From Pleodorina starrii (lineage: Eukaryota; Chlorophyta; Chlorophyceae; Chlamydomonadales; Volvocaceae), in the NCBI GenBank assembly GCA_030267565.1, contig BRXU01000068.1, positions 62,001-126,000 of the forward strand: a stretch of DNA of 64,000 bases, read 5' to 3'. Below, piece by piece: positions 8,570 through 18,381 of the stretch; position 1 is the first letter of the stretch; every line of letters begins with the position of its first letter. The notes below the pieces were generated by a model. The model saw only the letters and a program-made list of their open reading frames with translations. It made no database searches and had not been told where the DNA came from. The translations under genes and the position numbers were made by a program.

Positions 8570-8962
8570 TGGGATGCGCCATTTTGAAGTTTACGCACAT
8601 TCTTGAGGCCCGCATTTGTTGTCATCTCCAGCAGGTTCCGCTGCGGCGAGTGCCAAAGTCCGGTTTTGGGCAACTGCTCCGCAGGTTGAAAATGGCGCGG
8701 CCGTCCACTTTGGGCCGACTTTGCCTTCCGACCTTGAATTATGTTCGACCAGCGTGGGCGTCTTCGACCTGCAAGATATGCCCCCTTCGCGCACGGCATG
8801 AATGATCGCCTGGAGCTTCGCGTCACCCTCCAACCCTGCCGGCCTGCCGCTATGGCCACCTTCTCCTGCCCACTGCTGCCAGGCGCATGGGCCAAGGTCT
8901 CTTGGCAGACCCACCCGGCCAGGGACGATCAATGCGTCGAGCGCGTCTCGGGCCACGGCCCT
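8570..8962. other. Stretch without a recognised gene
   Basis: About 390 bases lie between the CBASS operon and the minus-strand SRAP operon. Open frames exist on both strands, but none has recognisable motifs or a ribosome-binding site. The segment around 8625-8690 has the look of intergenic or remnant DNA. A transcription terminator for one or both converging operons is expected here, but no clear hairpin with a T-run was seen. Confidence 0.4.
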
Positions 8963-9277
8963 TCACCCGCCGACGGATGCAAACCAATCGGCGTAGGCTG
9001 TGTTCCTGGCCATCTTGCGGTTCAGGTCCGGCGCGCCGTCTGTCCACCAGACCGGGCCGCGCTCGCCCAAGGCCTGTTTGGCGGCATCGACGGCGCGGTG
9101 GGCGGCGTCCTCGGCGTGCCGGTCGGCCGCCGCCCGGGCCGCCTTCACCGCGCGGCGGGCATCCATCAGCGCTTGCGTCAGCCGCTGCCGCTCAGGCTCG
9201 GCCAGGCTCGGGTTCGTTGCCCGCCAGAGCCGCCCGCGCACGACGATATAGCGCCCGTCCGGCGTGACGAGCGGCAT
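8963..9277 (-). CDS. Conserved hypothetical protein, SRAP-operon partner
   Basis: The 104-residue protein starts MPLVTPDGRYIVVRGRLWR, continues with an Ala/Arg-rich helical middle, and ends GPVWWTDGAPDLNRKMARNTAYADWF. Small proteins with this plan are common beside SRAP or imuAB genes in alphaproteobacteria; no enzymatic function is known to me. Its start overlaps the SRAP stop (TGATG), so it is the second gene of an operon with SRAP and may be under the same SOS box. Confidence 0.7.
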   Translation of the reverse strand: MPLVTPDGRYIVVRGRLWRATNPSLAEPERQRLTQALMDARRAVKAARAAADRHAEDAAHRAVDAAKQALGERGPVWWTDGAPDLNRKMARNTAYADWFASVGG

Positions 9278-9924
9278 CAGTCCAGCTCGATCAGCTGATC
9301 GTCGTCGAGCGGTCGCTGCAGATGACGGGCCTCGGACCAGTCCGCGGTCAGCCAGGTTTCTATGTCGGTCGCAGAGGTCAGGATCACCGGCATGGCCTTG
9401 GGATGGATCCGCCCGACCACGGCGTTGGGCTCGCAGGTCAGAAAGGCGAAGAGCTGGTGGTCCCCGGTCCGGGGCGTCCTCGCCGAGCCCCGCGTGCCCT
9501 GCCACGGTGTCCAGATACCGGCAAAGAAGAACAGCGGTCGCGTCCGGTCCCGCGCAAACCAGTGCAGCGGCTTGCGCTTTGTCACCGGATCGGGCCTGGC
9601 CCCATATTCCGAGAAGGCCGTGGCGGGCACCACGCAGCGATGATCGACACCCAGCCAGCGCCGCCAATGCGGGCTGGCGGTGTTGCGGATGTTCGTGACC
9701 CCCGTATCCGGCGCATCCGGCGCCTTCAGGAACTGCGGCGGCGTGGGCATCCCCCAGGTCAGACGCGCCAGCTCGCGACCGCTGCCGGTATTGCGCACCA
9801 CCGGCGCCAGGCGGTCGGGATAGACATCCAGCGATGGCTCGAGGTTGCCGAGGCGGTCGGACATGGCCCCGACGGTATCGCGGATCGCCTGCTGGTTCGT
9901 GGTCAGTTGATACAGGTTGCAGAT
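9277..9924 (-). CDS. yedK: SOS response-associated peptidase (SRAP/YedK/HMCES family), apparent ATC start
   Basis: SRAP proteins crosslink abasic sites in single-stranded DNA through their second residue, a cysteine exposed after Met1 removal. Here the canonical CNLYQLT follows an ATC codon at 9924-9922 rather than ATG. A perfect AAGGAGGT (9938-9931) lies six bases before that ATC, so initiation at ATC would give the family N-terminus with Cys2. The next in-frame ATG is at 9966 and would bury the cysteine at position 16. Other conserved parts are TNIRNTASPHW, RCVVPATAFSEY (active-site Glu) and IHPKAMPVIL (active-site His). Divergent imuA lies across an SOS box. Confidence 0.88.
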   Translation of the reverse strand: MCNLYQLTTNQQAIRDTVGAMSDRLGNLEPSLDVYPDRLAPVVRNTGSGRELARLTWGMPTPPQFLKAPDAPDTGVTNIRNTASPHWRRWLGVDHRCVVPATAFSEYGARPDPVTKRKPLHWFARDRTRPLFFFAGIWTPWQGTRGSARTPRTGDHQLFAFLTCEPNAVVGRIHPKAMPVILTSATDIETWLTADWSEARHLQRPLDDDQLIELD

Positions 9925-10018
9925 GGGGCGACCTCCTTCACAGGAATTTTCGCACCATGCTGGCACAGCCAGGCAGGATCACAAAGGCCATGCGACGGAT
10001 TGACATGCGGGGTTTATG

Positions 10019-10033
10019 GAACGAATGGTGAAC
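10019..10033 (+). promoter_or_regulatory. LexA (SOS) box between SRAP and imuA
   Basis: GAACGAATGGTGAAC is an exact GAAC-N7-GAAC, the alphaproteobacterial LexA operator. It lies 42 bases before the imuA start and about 95 bases before the divergent SRAP start, so one box can control both operons in the DNA-damage response. Confidence 0.85.
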
Positions 10034-10074
10034 ATATAACCCAGAGTCCCCTTCAGACAGGAGCCGACACTGCC

Positions 10075-10830
10075 ATGTCCGCGCCCCGATCCGATCCGGC
10101 TCTCGTGGCGCTGCGGCACCGGATCGCAGCGATCGAGGGCGAGCACGGCCCGCCGCGGGCGGCGCTGCCGTTCGGCCTGGCCGAACTTGACCGACGCTTG
10201 CCCAGGGGCGGGCTGGCGCTTGGCTGCCTGCACGAAGTTGCGGGCGGCGGAAACGGCGCCGTCGATGGCGCGGCGGCGGCGTGTTTTGCCGCCGGGATCG
10301 CGGCGCGCCTGCCGGGGCAGGTGCTCTGGTGCGTGACGCAGGCCGACCTGTTCGCCCCGGGGCTGGAACAGGCCGGCCTGCCGCCCGGTCGCGTGATCCA
10401 TGTCGAGGCGGGCGACGACACCGCCGTTCTCGCCTGCATGGAGGAAGGGCTGCGCCATGGCAGCCTGGCCGCCGTGGTGGCGGATGTGGCGCGGCTGTCG
10501 ATGACCGCCTCGCGGCGCCTGCATCTGGCCGCCAAGACCTCGGGCACCACCGGCATCGCCCTGCGCCGCTGGCGCAGGCAGCTTGATGCCAGCGACTTCG
10601 GCCAGCCGACGGCGGCGATGACGCGCTGGCGGGTGTCCGTGCTGCCCTCATCGCCGCTGCCGGCGCCGGGGGTGGGTCGGGCGCGCTGGCTGGTGGAGCT
10701 CTTGCGCGCGCGGGCGGGGGATTCCTTCGATCTGGAACTGGAGGCATGCGATGGCACGGGTCATCTCGGTCTTCCTGCCGCTGTGGCCGGTGGATCGGCT
10801 GCGGCGGCAGGACAGCACGCCTTCGGATAG
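10075..10830 (+). CDS. imuA: ImuA, SOS mutagenesis accessory protein
   Basis: ImuA is a RecA/SulA-like protein that works with ImuB and DnaE2 in damage-induced translesion synthesis. The 251-residue protein shows the family pattern: LPFGLAELDRRLPRGGLALG near the N-terminus, VLWCVTQADLFAPGL, AVLACMEEGLRHGSLAAVVAD and RLHLAAKTSGTTGIALRR. The ATG at 10075 begins the conserved sequence. The imuB start lies 80 bases inside its 3' end, in another frame, indicating tight coupling. Confidence 0.88.
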   Translation: MSAPRSDPALVALRHRIAAIEGEHGPPRAALPFGLAELDRRLPRGGLALGCLHEVAGGGNGAVDGAAAACFAAGIAARLPGQVLWCVTQADLFAPGLEQAGLPPGRVIHVEAGDDTAVLACMEEGLRHGSLAAVVADVARLSMTASRRLHLAAKTSGTTGIALRRWRRQLDASDFGQPTAAMTRWRVSVLPSSPLPAPGVGRARWLVELLRARAGDSFDLELEACDGTGHLGLPAAVAGGSAAAAGQHAFG

Positions 10831-12232
10831 GCCGCCAGACAGGCCCTTGGTCCTCGCGGGGCGCGTCGGCAATCGCCGCGTGCTCACGGCCGTGGATGCG
10901 GCGGCGGCGGGCCTTGGCCTCAAACCGGGCATGCCGGTCAGCAAGGCGCAGGCCCTGGTGCCCGACCTGCGGGTCGAACCCGCGGACGTGGCGGCGGATC
11001 TGGCGAGCCTCGAGCGCCTGGCGTTCTGGATCCTGCAGCGCATTGCGCCCATCGTCGCGGTCGATCCGCCGGACGGGATCGTCATCGACGCGACCGGCGC
11101 CGCCCATCTGCATGGCGGCGAGGATGCGCTGCTCGCGGCGCTGACCGGTCGGCTCGCGCTGTCGGGGGTGACGGCGCGGGCGGCGGTGGCCGACACATGG
11201 GGCGCCGCGCATGCCTTGGCGCGATTCGGCGGCGCGCTGGCGGACATGCCGCCCGAGGCGCTGCGCCTGCCCGCGGCCACCGTGGCCGGGCTGCGCGACA
11301 TGGGCTTTGGCCGCATCGGCGATCTCGTGGCCCAGCCCCGCGCGCCGCTGACCCGGCGCTTTGGCCCCGAGCCGATCCGCCGCATCGACCAGATGTTCGG
11401 CGATGCCCCCGAACCCATCGACGCCCTGCGCCCCGAGGGCCTGATCGAGGCCCGTCGCGCCTTTGCCGAACCCATCGCCGCGCCCGAGACCATCGCCCGC
11501 TACATCGCCAAGCTGGTCGCCGCGCTCTGCGACGCGCTGGAGGCGCGGGGCGTGGGCGCCCGCCGCCTGGACCTGATCTGCCACCGCGTCGACCGCGATC
11601 TGCAAACCGTGCGCGTGGGCCTGGCCGTGCCGCAGCGCGATCCCGCCCGCCTGACCCGGCTCCTGTGCGACAAGATCCCCGGCATCGCCCCCGGTTTCGG
11701 GATCGAGATCATGACCCTGGCCGCGACCGTCACCGAGCCCCTGGGCGCACGCCAGATCAGCACGCTGGCGCCCGAGGCGCCGGACCTCTCGGGCCTGATC
11801 GACATCCTGACGAACCGTGTCGGCACCCACGCCATCTACCGCATCGCCCCGGTCGAGAGCGACGTGCCCGAACGATCCGCCCGCCGCATCCCCGCGCTGG
11901 CCGAGGACAGCGGCGAGGGTTGGCCCGACCACTGGCCGCGCCCGTCGCGCCTGCTGCCGCGCCCCGATCCCATCGACGCGATGGCGCTGCTGCCCGACCA
12001 GGCGCCGGTCTGGATCGCCTGGCGCGGGGTGCGCCGCCGCATCGCCCGCGCCGACGGCCCCGAGCGCATCTTCGGCGAATGGTGGACGCGCGAGGCCGAG
12101 CGCATCGCCGTGCGCGACTATTTCCGCGTCGAGGACGAATCCGGCGAACGCCTGTGGATCTTTCGCGCGGGCGACGGCGAGGACGCTGCCACCGGCTCGC
12201 ATCGCTGGTTCCTGCACGGGGTCTTCGGATGA
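10751..12232 (+). CDS. imuB: ImuB, catalytically inactive Y-family polymerase-like protein
   Basis: ImuB is the hub of the ImuA-ImuB-DnaE2 mutasome and binds the sliding clamp. This 493-residue protein has the Y-family fold ([62 protein letters not shown], then the little-finger domain) but lacks the usual catalytic acidic pair, as expected for ImuB. It overlaps imuA by 80 bases and dnaE2 by four (ATGA), so the three genes form one transcription unit downstream of the SOS box. Confidence 0.9.
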   Translation: MARVISVFLPLWPVDRLRRQDSTPSDRPPDRPLVLAGRVGNRRVLTAVDAAAAGLGLKPGMPVSKAQALVPDLRVEPADVAADLASLERLAFWILQRIAPIVAVDPPDGIVIDATGAAHLHGGEDALLAALTGRLALSGVTARAAVADTWGAAHALARFGGALADMPPEALRLPAATVAGLRDMGFGRIGDLVAQPRAPLTRRFGPEPIRRIDQMFGDAPEPIDALRPEGLIEARRAFAEPIAAPETIARYIAKLVAALCDALEARGVGARRLDLICHRVDRDLQTVRVGLAVPQRDPARLTRLLCDKIPGIAPGFGIEIMTLAATVTEPLGARQISTLAPEAPDLSGLIDILTNRVGTHAIYRIAPVESDVPERSARRIPALAEDSGEGWPDHWPRPSRLLPRPDPIDAMALLPDQAPVWIAWRGVRRRIARADGPERIFGEWWTREAERIAVRDYFRVEDESGERLWIFRAGDGEDAATGSHRWFLHGVFG

Positions 12233-15200
12233 GATATGCCGAGCTTCAGGTCACCTCGGACTTCTCTTTCCTGCGGGGTGCCTCCTCGGCCGAGCACCTC
12301 TTCGCCACGGCGGCGGCCCTGGGCATCGAGGCGCTTGGCGTGGCGGACCGCAATTCGGTCGCGGGCCTCGTGCGCGCATGGGAGGCGGCCAAGGCCACCG
12401 GCGTCCGGCTGGTCGCGGGCTGCCGTCTGGATCTGATCTGCGGCATGTCGGTGCTGGTCTATCCGACCGACAAGCCGGCCTGGTCGCGGCTCTGCCGCTT
12501 GCTGACGCTCGGCAAGTCGCGTGCCGGCAAGGCGGCGTGTCATCTGCACTGGTCGGACCTGGCTGAGCATGCCGAAGGGCTGATCGCCGTCCTCGTCCCC
12601 GACCGGGCCGACGACGCCTGCGCCCTGCGCCTGCGTCGCCTGCGCGACCTGTTCGGCGACCGCGCCTATCTCGCCCTGACGCTGCGCCGCCGTCCGAACG
12701 ACCAGCTGCGCCTGCACGAACTGGCCACGCTTGCCGCCCGGGCCGGCGTGCCCACGGTCGTCACCAATGACGTCCTCTTCCACGAGCCCTCGCGCCGCAT
12801 CCTTCAGGACGTGGTGACGGCGATCCGCCACGGTTGCACCGTCGAGGCGCTCGGCCATCGCCGCGAGCGTCGCGCCGACCGCTATCTGAAGCCGCCGCAG
12901 GAAATGGCCCGCCTCTTCGCCCGCTATCCCGAGGCCCTGGCCCGCAGCATCGAGATCATGGACCGCTGCCGCTTCGACCTCGCGGACCTGCGCTATCAAT
13001 ACCCCGAGGAACGCGAGGATCCCGCCCTGACCGCGCAGGAGACGCTGGCCCGCCTGACCTGGGCGGGCGCTGCGGCGCGCTATCCCGAAGGCATCCCGCC
13101 CGAGGTGACACAGGCGCTGAACCATGAGCTGACCCTGATCGGCCGGCTGGACTATGCGCCCTATTTCCTGACCGTGCACAGCATCGTCCGTTACGCCCGG
13201 TCGCAGAACATCCTGTGCCAGGGGCGCGGATCGGCGGCGAACTCCGCGGTCTGCTATGTCCTTGGCATCACCTCGATCGACCCCAGCCGCAACGACCTCC
13301 TGTTCGAGCGCTTCGTCAGCGAGGAGCGCCGTGAGCCGCCCGACATCGACGTGGATTTCGAACACGAGCGCCGCGAGGAGGTGATCCAGTGGATCTACCG
13401 CACCTATGGCCGCGACCGGGCCGCGCTGACCGCCACCGTCATCCGCTACCGCGCCAAGGGCGCGCTGCGCGATGTCGGCAAGGCCATGGGCCTGCCCGAG
13501 GACCTGATCACGGCGCTCTCGTCGCTGATCTGGGCCTGGTCCGACGAGGGCGTCACCGACGCGCAACTGGCCGAGCTGAACCTGAACCCCGCCGACCGCC
13601 GCCTGCGCCTGACTGTCGATCTCGCCCGGCAGCTGATGGGCGCGCCGCGCCACCTGTCCCAGCATCCCGGCGGCTTCGTGCTGACCCATGACCGGCTGGA
13701 TGATCTGGTGCCGATCGAACCCGCCGCGATGGAGGATCGCCAGATCATCGAATGGGACAAGGACGACATCGACGCGCTTAAGTTCATGAAGGTCGACATC
13801 CTGGCCCTCGGCATGCTGACCTGCATGGCCAAGGGTCTGGCGCTGGTGGCACGGCACAAGGGCGCGCAGCATGACCTCGCCACTATCCCCGCCGAGGATC
13901 CGCGCACCTATGCGATGATCCGCAAGGCCGACACGCTCGGCACCTTCCAGATCGAGAGCCGGGCCCAGATGGCGATGCTGCCGCGCCTCAAGCCCCGCAC
14001 CTATTACGATCTGGTCATTCAGGTCGCGATCGTGCGCCCGGGTCCGATCCAGGGCGACATGGTGCATCCCTACCTACGCCGCCGCGCCGGCCTCGAGCCG
14101 GTCGAATACCCCAGGCCCGAGCTGGAAAGGGTGCTGGGCAAGACGCTGGGCGTGCCGATGTTCCAGGAACAGGCGATGCGCGTCGCCATCGAATGCGCGG
14201 GCTTCACCCCGGGCGAGGCCGACATGCTCAGGAAGTCGATGGCGACGTTCAAGTTCACCGGCGGCGTCAGCGCCTTCCGCGACAAGCTGATCGCGGGCAT
14301 GGAGGCGCGCGGCTACCCACGCGACTTCGCCGAGCGGACCTTCAGGCAGCTCGAGGGCTTCGGCTCATACGGCTTTCCCGAAAGCCACGCGGCCAGCTTT
14401 GCGCTGGTCGCCTATGCCTCCGCCTGGCTCAAGTGCTGGCACCCCGATGCCTTCTGCGCGGCGCTGCTGAACAGCCAGCCGATGGGCTTTTATGCGCCCG
14501 CCCAGATCGTGCGCGATGCCCGGGACCATGGGGTCGAGGTGCGGCCGGTCTGCGTCAATGCCTCGGATTGGGACTGCACGCTGGAACCGATGGACAGCCG
14601 CTTCGCGGTCCGCCTGGGCCTGCGCATGGTCAAGGGGCTGGCCGAGGCCCATGCCACGCAGATCGCCCGCGCCGCCCCCTTCGCTTCGGTCGAGGATCTC
14701 TGGCGCCGCGCCCGTGTGCCCTTGGCTGCCCTGACCCGCATCGCCGAGGCCGACGGGTTCCACGCCTTCGGCCTGTCGCGGCGCCAGGCCGTCTGGGCCA
14801 TCAAGGGCCTGCCCGACACCGACCTGCCGCTCTTCGCCGCGCTCGAGGGCAACGAGCCCGCCGCCGCCCTGCGCCCGATGACCGCCGGCCGCGAGGTGGT
14901 CGAGGATTACAGCCGCACCGGCCTGTCCCTGCGCCGGCATCCGGTGGCCTTCCTGCGGGGCGATCTGGCGCGGCGCCGCATCCTGACCTGCACTGACGCC
15001 ATGGCCCTGCCGAACCGCCGCTGGGCCGAAGTCGCGGGGCTGGTGCTGGTGCGCCAGCGCCCCGGCTCGGCCAAGGGCACCATGTTCATCACCCTCGAGG
15101 ACGAGACCGGCATCGCCAACCTCGTGGTCTGGCCCAAGGTCTTCGAGGCCAACCGCCGCATCATCCTCGCCGCCAGCATGATCGCCGCGCGCGGGATGAT

Positions 15201-15429
15201 CCAGCGCGAGGGCGAGGTGGTGCATTTCGTTGTCCACCGCCTCACCGATCTCTCGGACGCCCTCGCCAGCGTCGGAAGCCGGGGCGCCTTCCCCCTGCCG
15301 CACGGCCGTGGCGACGAATTCCACAACGCCAGCCCCACCCCGGATGCCCGGCATCCCAAGCCCCGCGACATGTTCATCCGCGACCTGCACCTCGACACGA
15401 TCCCGGTCAGGACGCGGGATTTCCGGTGA
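12229..15429 (+). CDS. dnaE2: DnaE2 (ImuC), error-prone DNA polymerase III alpha subunit
   Basis: This 1066-residue C-family polymerase carries out mutagenic translesion synthesis. It starts with a PHP domain ([22 protein letters not shown]), contains the polymerase active site [12 protein letters not shown] at about 370-381 and a third catalytic Asp in [13 protein letters not shown], a helix-hairpin-helix region, and a C-terminal OB fold ending VRTRDFR. The ATG overlaps the imuB stop; longer open frame upstream is imuB in another frame. Length is normal for DnaE2. It is the final gene of the SOS-controlled cassette. Confidence 0.92.
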   Translation: MRYAELQVTSDFSFLRGASSAEHLFATAAALGIEALGVADRNSVAGLVRAWEAAKATGVRLVAGCRLDLICGMSVLVYPTDKPAWSRLCRLLTLGKSRAGKAACHLHWSDLAEHAEGLIAVLVPDRADDACALRLRRLRDLFGDRAYLALTLRRRPNDQLRLHELATLAARAGVPTVVTNDVLFHEPSRRILQDVVTAIRHGCTVEALGHRRERRADRYLKPPQEMARLFARYPEALARSIEIMDRCRFDLADLRYQYPEEREDPALTAQETLARLTWAGAAARYPEGIPPEVTQALNHELTLIGRLDYAPYFLTVHSIVRYARSQNILCQGRGSAANSAVCYVLGITSIDPSRNDLLFERFVSEERREPPDIDVDFEHERREEVIQWIYRTYGRDRAALTATVIRYRAKGALRDVGKAMGLPEDLITALSSLIWAWSDEGVTDAQLAELNLNPADRRLRLTVDLARQLMGAPRHLSQHPGGFVLTHDRLDDLVPIEPAAMEDRQIIEWDKDDIDALKFMKVDILALGMLTCMAKGLALVARHKGAQHDLATIPAEDPRTYAMIRKADTLGTFQIESRAQMAMLPRLKPRTYYDLVIQVAIVRPGPIQGDMVHPYLRRRAGLEPVEYPRPELERVLGKTLGVPMFQEQAMRVAIECAGFTPGEADMLRKSMATFKFTGGVSAFRDKLIAGMEARGYPRDFAERTFRQLEGFGSYGFPESHAASFALVAYASAWLKCWHPDAFCAALLNSQPMGFYAPAQIVRDARDHGVEVRPVCVNASDWDCTLEPMDSRFAVRLGLRMVKGLAEAHATQIARAAPFASVEDLWRRARVPLAALTRIAEADGFHAFGLSRRQAVWAIKGLPDTDLPLFAALEGNEPAAALRPMTAGREVVEDYSRTGLSLRRHPVAFLRGDLARRRILTCTDAMALPNRRWAEVAGLVLVRQRPGSAKGTMFITLEDETGIANLVVWPKVFEANRRIILAASMIAARGMIQREGEVVHFVVHRLTDLSDALASVGSRGAFPLPHGRGDEFHNASPTPDARHPKPRDMFIRDLHLDTIPVRTRDFR

Positions 15430-15642
15430 GGCGGATGGGGCCCGGTGACGTCGACGAGGATGACTCGCAGGCCCCATGCCTGAGCCGCAAGGCCGTCGGA
15501 CATCTCCTTGCTGGCGGCCAGTCAAGCCCCTGCCCAAGCCGCAGGCTGACGGGGCGGTTGCGATGCGGGACAAAGCTGCCCTTCGCTGCGGTGCGGCATC
15601 AACGAACTCTCCTGAAGCTCCTTGACCAAAGCTGATAATTGG

Positions 15643-15666
15643 CTCAATATTTCATCATTCATTGAG
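15643..15666 (+). promoter_or_regulatory. Candidate ArsR operator in the ars promoter
   Basis: CTCAAT-N12-ATTGAG is an inverted repeat 11 bases before the arsR start. A TTGACC at 15622-15627 with weak CAATAT 17 bases downstream could be the promoter, placing the repeat over the -10 region, the usual site for ArsR repression. Confidence 0.55.
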
Positions 15667-15677
15667 GAGTTGATTCG

Positions 15678-16037
15678 ATGAACGAGCCTCAAGCTCTGGC
15701 CGCCTTTGCGGCCATGTCTCAGGAGACGCGGCTGCGCGTGGTGCGGCTGCTGGTGCAGGCGGGACCGGAAGGCATGGCCGCAGGGGCTATCGGGGAAGCT
15801 CTCGGCGGCGCGACCACCTCGCGGCTCTCGTTCCACCTGACCCATCTCGAACATGCCGGATTGATCCAGTCCCGGCGCGAGGGGCGCTACATCATCTACA
15901 GCGCCGTCTATTCCGCCTTGGCCGGTCTGGTCGGCTTTCTCTTGAAGGATTGCTGCCAAGGCCACCCCGAGATCTGCGCACCTGCCGTTGCGGCGCTGTC
16001 CTGTGCCTGCGACACCAGTCTGACCGAAAGCGCCTGA
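15678..16037 (+). CDS. arsR: ArsR/SmtB-family arsenic-responsive repressor
   Basis: The 119-residue winged-helix protein has the ArsR DNA-binding segment TTSRLSFHLTHLEHAGLIQSRREGRYIIYS. Cysteines in KDCCQGHPEIC and SCACDTS near the C-terminus are likely arsenite ligands, as in the type of ArsR that senses As(III) with C-terminal cysteines. It heads an operon with arsC three bases downstream and acr3. An AGGAG ribosome-binding site lies about 10 bases before the ATG. It would repress the operon until arsenite binds. Confidence 0.88.
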   Translation: MNEPQALAAFAAMSQETRLRVVRLLVQAGPEGMAAGAIGEALGGATTSRLSFHLTHLEHAGLIQSRREGRYIIYSAVYSALAGLVGFLLKDCCQGHPEICAPAVAALSCACDTSLTESA

Positions 16038-16040
16038 CCG

Positions 16041-16466
16041 ATGGATGTCGTCATCTACCACAACCCGGACTGTGGCACCTCGCGCAACACGCTGGCGATG
16101 ATCCGCAACGCCGGTATCGAGCCGCATGTCATCGAATATCTAAAGTGCCCGCCCTCGCGCACCATGCTGGAGCACCTGATCACCCGGATGGGGATCACGC
16201 CGCAAGTGCTGCTCCGCGAGAAGGGCACGCCCTATGCCAAACTTGGCCTGGGCGATCCGTCCCTGTCCAATGAGGCGCTGCTCGATGCGATGATGGCGCA
16301 TCCCATCCTGATCAACCGACCCATCGTGGTCAGCCCGAAAGGGGTGCGGCTTTGCCGCCCCTCGGAACAGGTGCTGGATCTGCTTCCGCCGCAGAAAGCC
16401 GCCTTTAGCAAGGAAGACGGCGAACAGGTCGTGGATGCCCAATGCAACCGCACCCGCAGCGCCTGA
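16041..16466 (+). CDS. arsC: Glutaredoxin-dependent arsenate reductase
   Basis: ArsC reduces arsenate to arsenite for export. The 141-residue protein has the catalytic loop HNPDCGTSRNTL with Cys at about residue 12 and the substrate-binding region ILINRPIVVSPKGVRLCRPSEQVLDLL, placing it in the E. coli R773-type glutaredoxin-coupled family. It follows arsR by three bases and precedes acr3 by 15. It appears intact. Confidence 0.9.
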   Translation: MDVVIYHNPDCGTSRNTLAMIRNAGIEPHVIEYLKCPPSRTMLEHLITRMGITPQVLLREKGTPYAKLGLGDPSLSNEALLDAMMAHPILINRPIVVSPKGVRLCRPSEQVLDLLPPQKAAFSKEDGEQVVDAQCNRTRSA

Positions 16467-16481
16467 TCAAGGGACATTGCC

Positions 16482-17474
16482 ATGACCGCCAACCGCCCGG
16501 CCACCCGGCTTTCCTTTCTCGACCGATACCTGACGCTCTGGATCTTCACGGCCATGGCCTTGGGCATTGCGCTCGGAACGATCTTCACCGGCCTGCCGGA
16601 TGCCCTGCATGGGATGGCGGTCGGATCGACCAACATTCCGATCGCCATCGGCCTGATCCTGATGATGTATCCGCCGCTCGCCAAGGTCCGCTACGAGGAA
16701 CTGCACCAGGTCTTTGCCGACAAGCGCGTCCTGGTGCTGTCGCTGGTCCAGAACTGGATTATCGGCCCGACCCTGATGTTCGTCCTGGCCGTGATGTTCC
16801 TGCGCGATCAGCCGGAATACATGACCGGACTGATCCTGATCGGCTTGGCCCGCTGCATCGCCATGGTGCTGGTCTGGAACCAGCTGGCGCGGGGCGACAA
16901 CCAGTATGTCGCCGGGCTGGTGGCCTTCAACTCGATCTTCCAGATCCTGTTCTTCTCCACCTATGCCTGGCTGTTCCTGACCGTGCTACCGCCGCTCTTC
17001 GGCCTGGAAGGCAGCGTCATCGATGTGAGCTTCTGGACCGTGACCGAGGCCGTGCTGATCTATCTCGGCCTGCCCTTTCTCGCGGGTTTCATGACCCGGC
17101 GCATCCTGATCGCCCGGAAAGGAGCAGACTGGTATCAGAAGGTCTTCCTGCCCAGGATCAGCCCGATCACCCTGGCAGCCCTGTTGTTCACCATCGTGGC
17201 GATGTTCAGCCTCAAGGGTGGGGACGTGGTGCGCCTGCCGCTGGATGCGGCGCGGATCGCCGTTCCGCTGGTGCTGTATTTCGCCATCCAGTTCCTGGTC
17301 AGCTTCGCCATGGGCCGGCTGATCGCCCGTGATTATCCCCGCACCACGGCTATCGCCTTTACCGCCGCCGGCAACAATTTCGAACTGGGTGAGGCGGCAC
17401 CCCTGCCCTTCACCGGGGATCGCCCGTGCCGCGTCATGCTGCTGCCGTCCCGGACTGCACCATTCATCATTTGA
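16482..17474 (+). pseudogene. acr3: Acr3 arsenite efflux permease, 3'-truncated
   Basis: Acr3 exports arsenite across the inner membrane. The protein has the expected series of membrane segments from [19 protein letters not shown] to the [12 protein letters not shown] motif, where the family signature of the later helices begins. Homology stops right after NNFEL at about 17390. The remaining 27 codons encode repeat-element DNA and end at 17474. The last one to two transmembrane helices are missing, so export is probably impaired. The missing 3' end was not found elsewhere in the window. The lesion coincides with the start of a repeat shared with 18659. Confidence 0.85.
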
Positions 17475-17525
17475 ACGGATCATCATTTGAAGGGACGTTC
17501 ATTTGAAGGGACGTTCAAATCTTCA
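17469..17525 (+). repeat. Array of three 16-bp repeats (array 1)
   Basis: Three head-to-tail 16-mers are present: a diverged ATTTGAACGGATCATC (17469-17484) and two identical ATTTGAAGGGACGTTC (17485-17500, 17501-17516), followed by AAATCTTCA. The array is preceded by about 75 bases also related to DNA before the second array (shared GGATCGCCCGTGCCGC). It marks the point where acr3 is broken. Confidence 0.85.
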
Positions 17526-17702
17526 ATGACGAACCGCAGTGCGTCAGGCCGACCCAGGCCCCCGGCGATGCCAAGCGCACAGCGCCGACTGCTCTTCATT
17601 CGAAGACATATTCATACGTCAGGGACGAACGGCCGTCGGGCGGGCCGATGCAGACTGCCCGCATCGTCGAGGATCCAGCGTCGACAGCAGCAGGCGATCT
17701 TC

Positions 17703-17727
17703 AAATGAAGGGACGTTCATTTCTTCA
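17703..17727 (+). repeat. Single 16-bp repeat unit of the same family
   Basis: AAATGAAGGGACGTTC followed by ATTTCTTCA matches the array unit at 15 of 16 positions. It lies between array 1 and the MOSC gene. The sequence between 17526 and 17832 otherwise holds no recognisable gene. Confidence 0.7.
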
Positions 17728-17832
17728 TCCTGCCGTGGACGGGCCGGCAGGGACGGGCCCAGGCTTCAGACCGTCCGGCGGGGTCGTGCTTGTCGCCGGG
17801 CATCATGGCCCCCGGGTCGCGCATCCCGATCG

Positions 17833-18381
17833 TCAGACGTTCCCAAGCGGCCGGTGCGGAGGCGAGGGCATCTCGATCGTCACCTCGTCATGGGGACGGA
17901 TGAAGCCTGTGGCCAGCACCCGGGACATGACGCCGCCGCGCAGAAACGGCTTGGCGCCCTGGCCCTTTTGCCCGACAGCAGGTCGCAGTCCGGGTCTCAA
18001 CCTGTCCAGAAGCACGCATGGCTCACGCAGCCCGGTCAGCTGAAGCCGCGCCTCGGCGCCAATCCGAAGGATCGTGCCTTCCGGCAAGGCGGTCAGGCTC
18101 ATGCCCGCGGTGACGATATTCTCGCCCAGATCGCCAAACCGGACATCGAAGCCCCTTGATCCGAGGTCATCGAGCAGCGCGCTTTCAACCAGATGAACCT
18201 GCCGGAGATTTGGCCGATCCGGCGCCTTCCTTTTGTCGTAACGATGCTGGGTGGTCGTCCCGTAATGCGCGTCGCCCTCGATGCCCAAACCGGCAACGGC
18301 CCTGATCTCCAGAGCCGGTGTCTTGGACAGGCGGTGCTTCGGGCTCAGGCAGACGGCGACGACGCGTTTGCAGTCTTGCAT
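17833..18381 (-). CDS. MOSC domain protein
   Basis: MOSC domains bind molybdenum cofactor through a conserved cysteine and occur in sulfurases and in metal-sulfur chemistry. The 182-residue protein shows VAVCLSPKHRLSKT, LGIEGDAHYGTTTQHR, NLRQVHLVESALLDDL, FGDLGENIVT, LTGLREPC with the candidate ligand Cys, and GGVMSRVLATGFIRPHDEV, all MOSC-family positions. The ATG at 18381 is chosen because GGAGGGG lies just before it and the domain starts there. Repeat arrays flank the gene, so it looks like a discrete cassette. Substrate unknown. Confidence 0.8.
   Translation of the reverse strand: MQDCKRVVAVCLSPKHRLSKTPALEIRAVAGLGIEGDAHYGTTTQHRYDKRKAPDRPNLRQVHLVESALLDDLGSRGFDVRFGDLGENIVTAGMSLTALPEGTILRIGAEARLQLTGLREPCVLLDRLRPGLRPAVGQKGQGAKPFLRGGVMSRVLATGFIRPHDEVTIEMPSPPHRPLGNV

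Noticed and set aside
8591..8956. Minus-strand frame of about 120 codons between CBASS and SRAP
   Set aside because: No motifs, no ribosome-binding site and composition shift midway; left as unassigned DNA.
9938..12217. A 759-codon open frame on the minus strand opposite imuA and imuB
   Set aside because: It is a GC-rich antisense shadow; the plus strand encodes recognisable ImuA and ImuB, and the minus frame is low-complexity His/Gln/Arg sequence with no motif.
11197..12228. Extension of the dnaE2 frame about 1 kb upstream
   Set aside because: The upstream part overlaps imuB in another frame and is Arg/Pro-rich; the conserved PHP domain starts at the ATG overlapping the imuB stop.
17485..17516. 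Iterons of a plasmid origin
   Set aside because: Only two exact units per array, no adjacent replication initiator, and copies are dispersed at gene boundaries.
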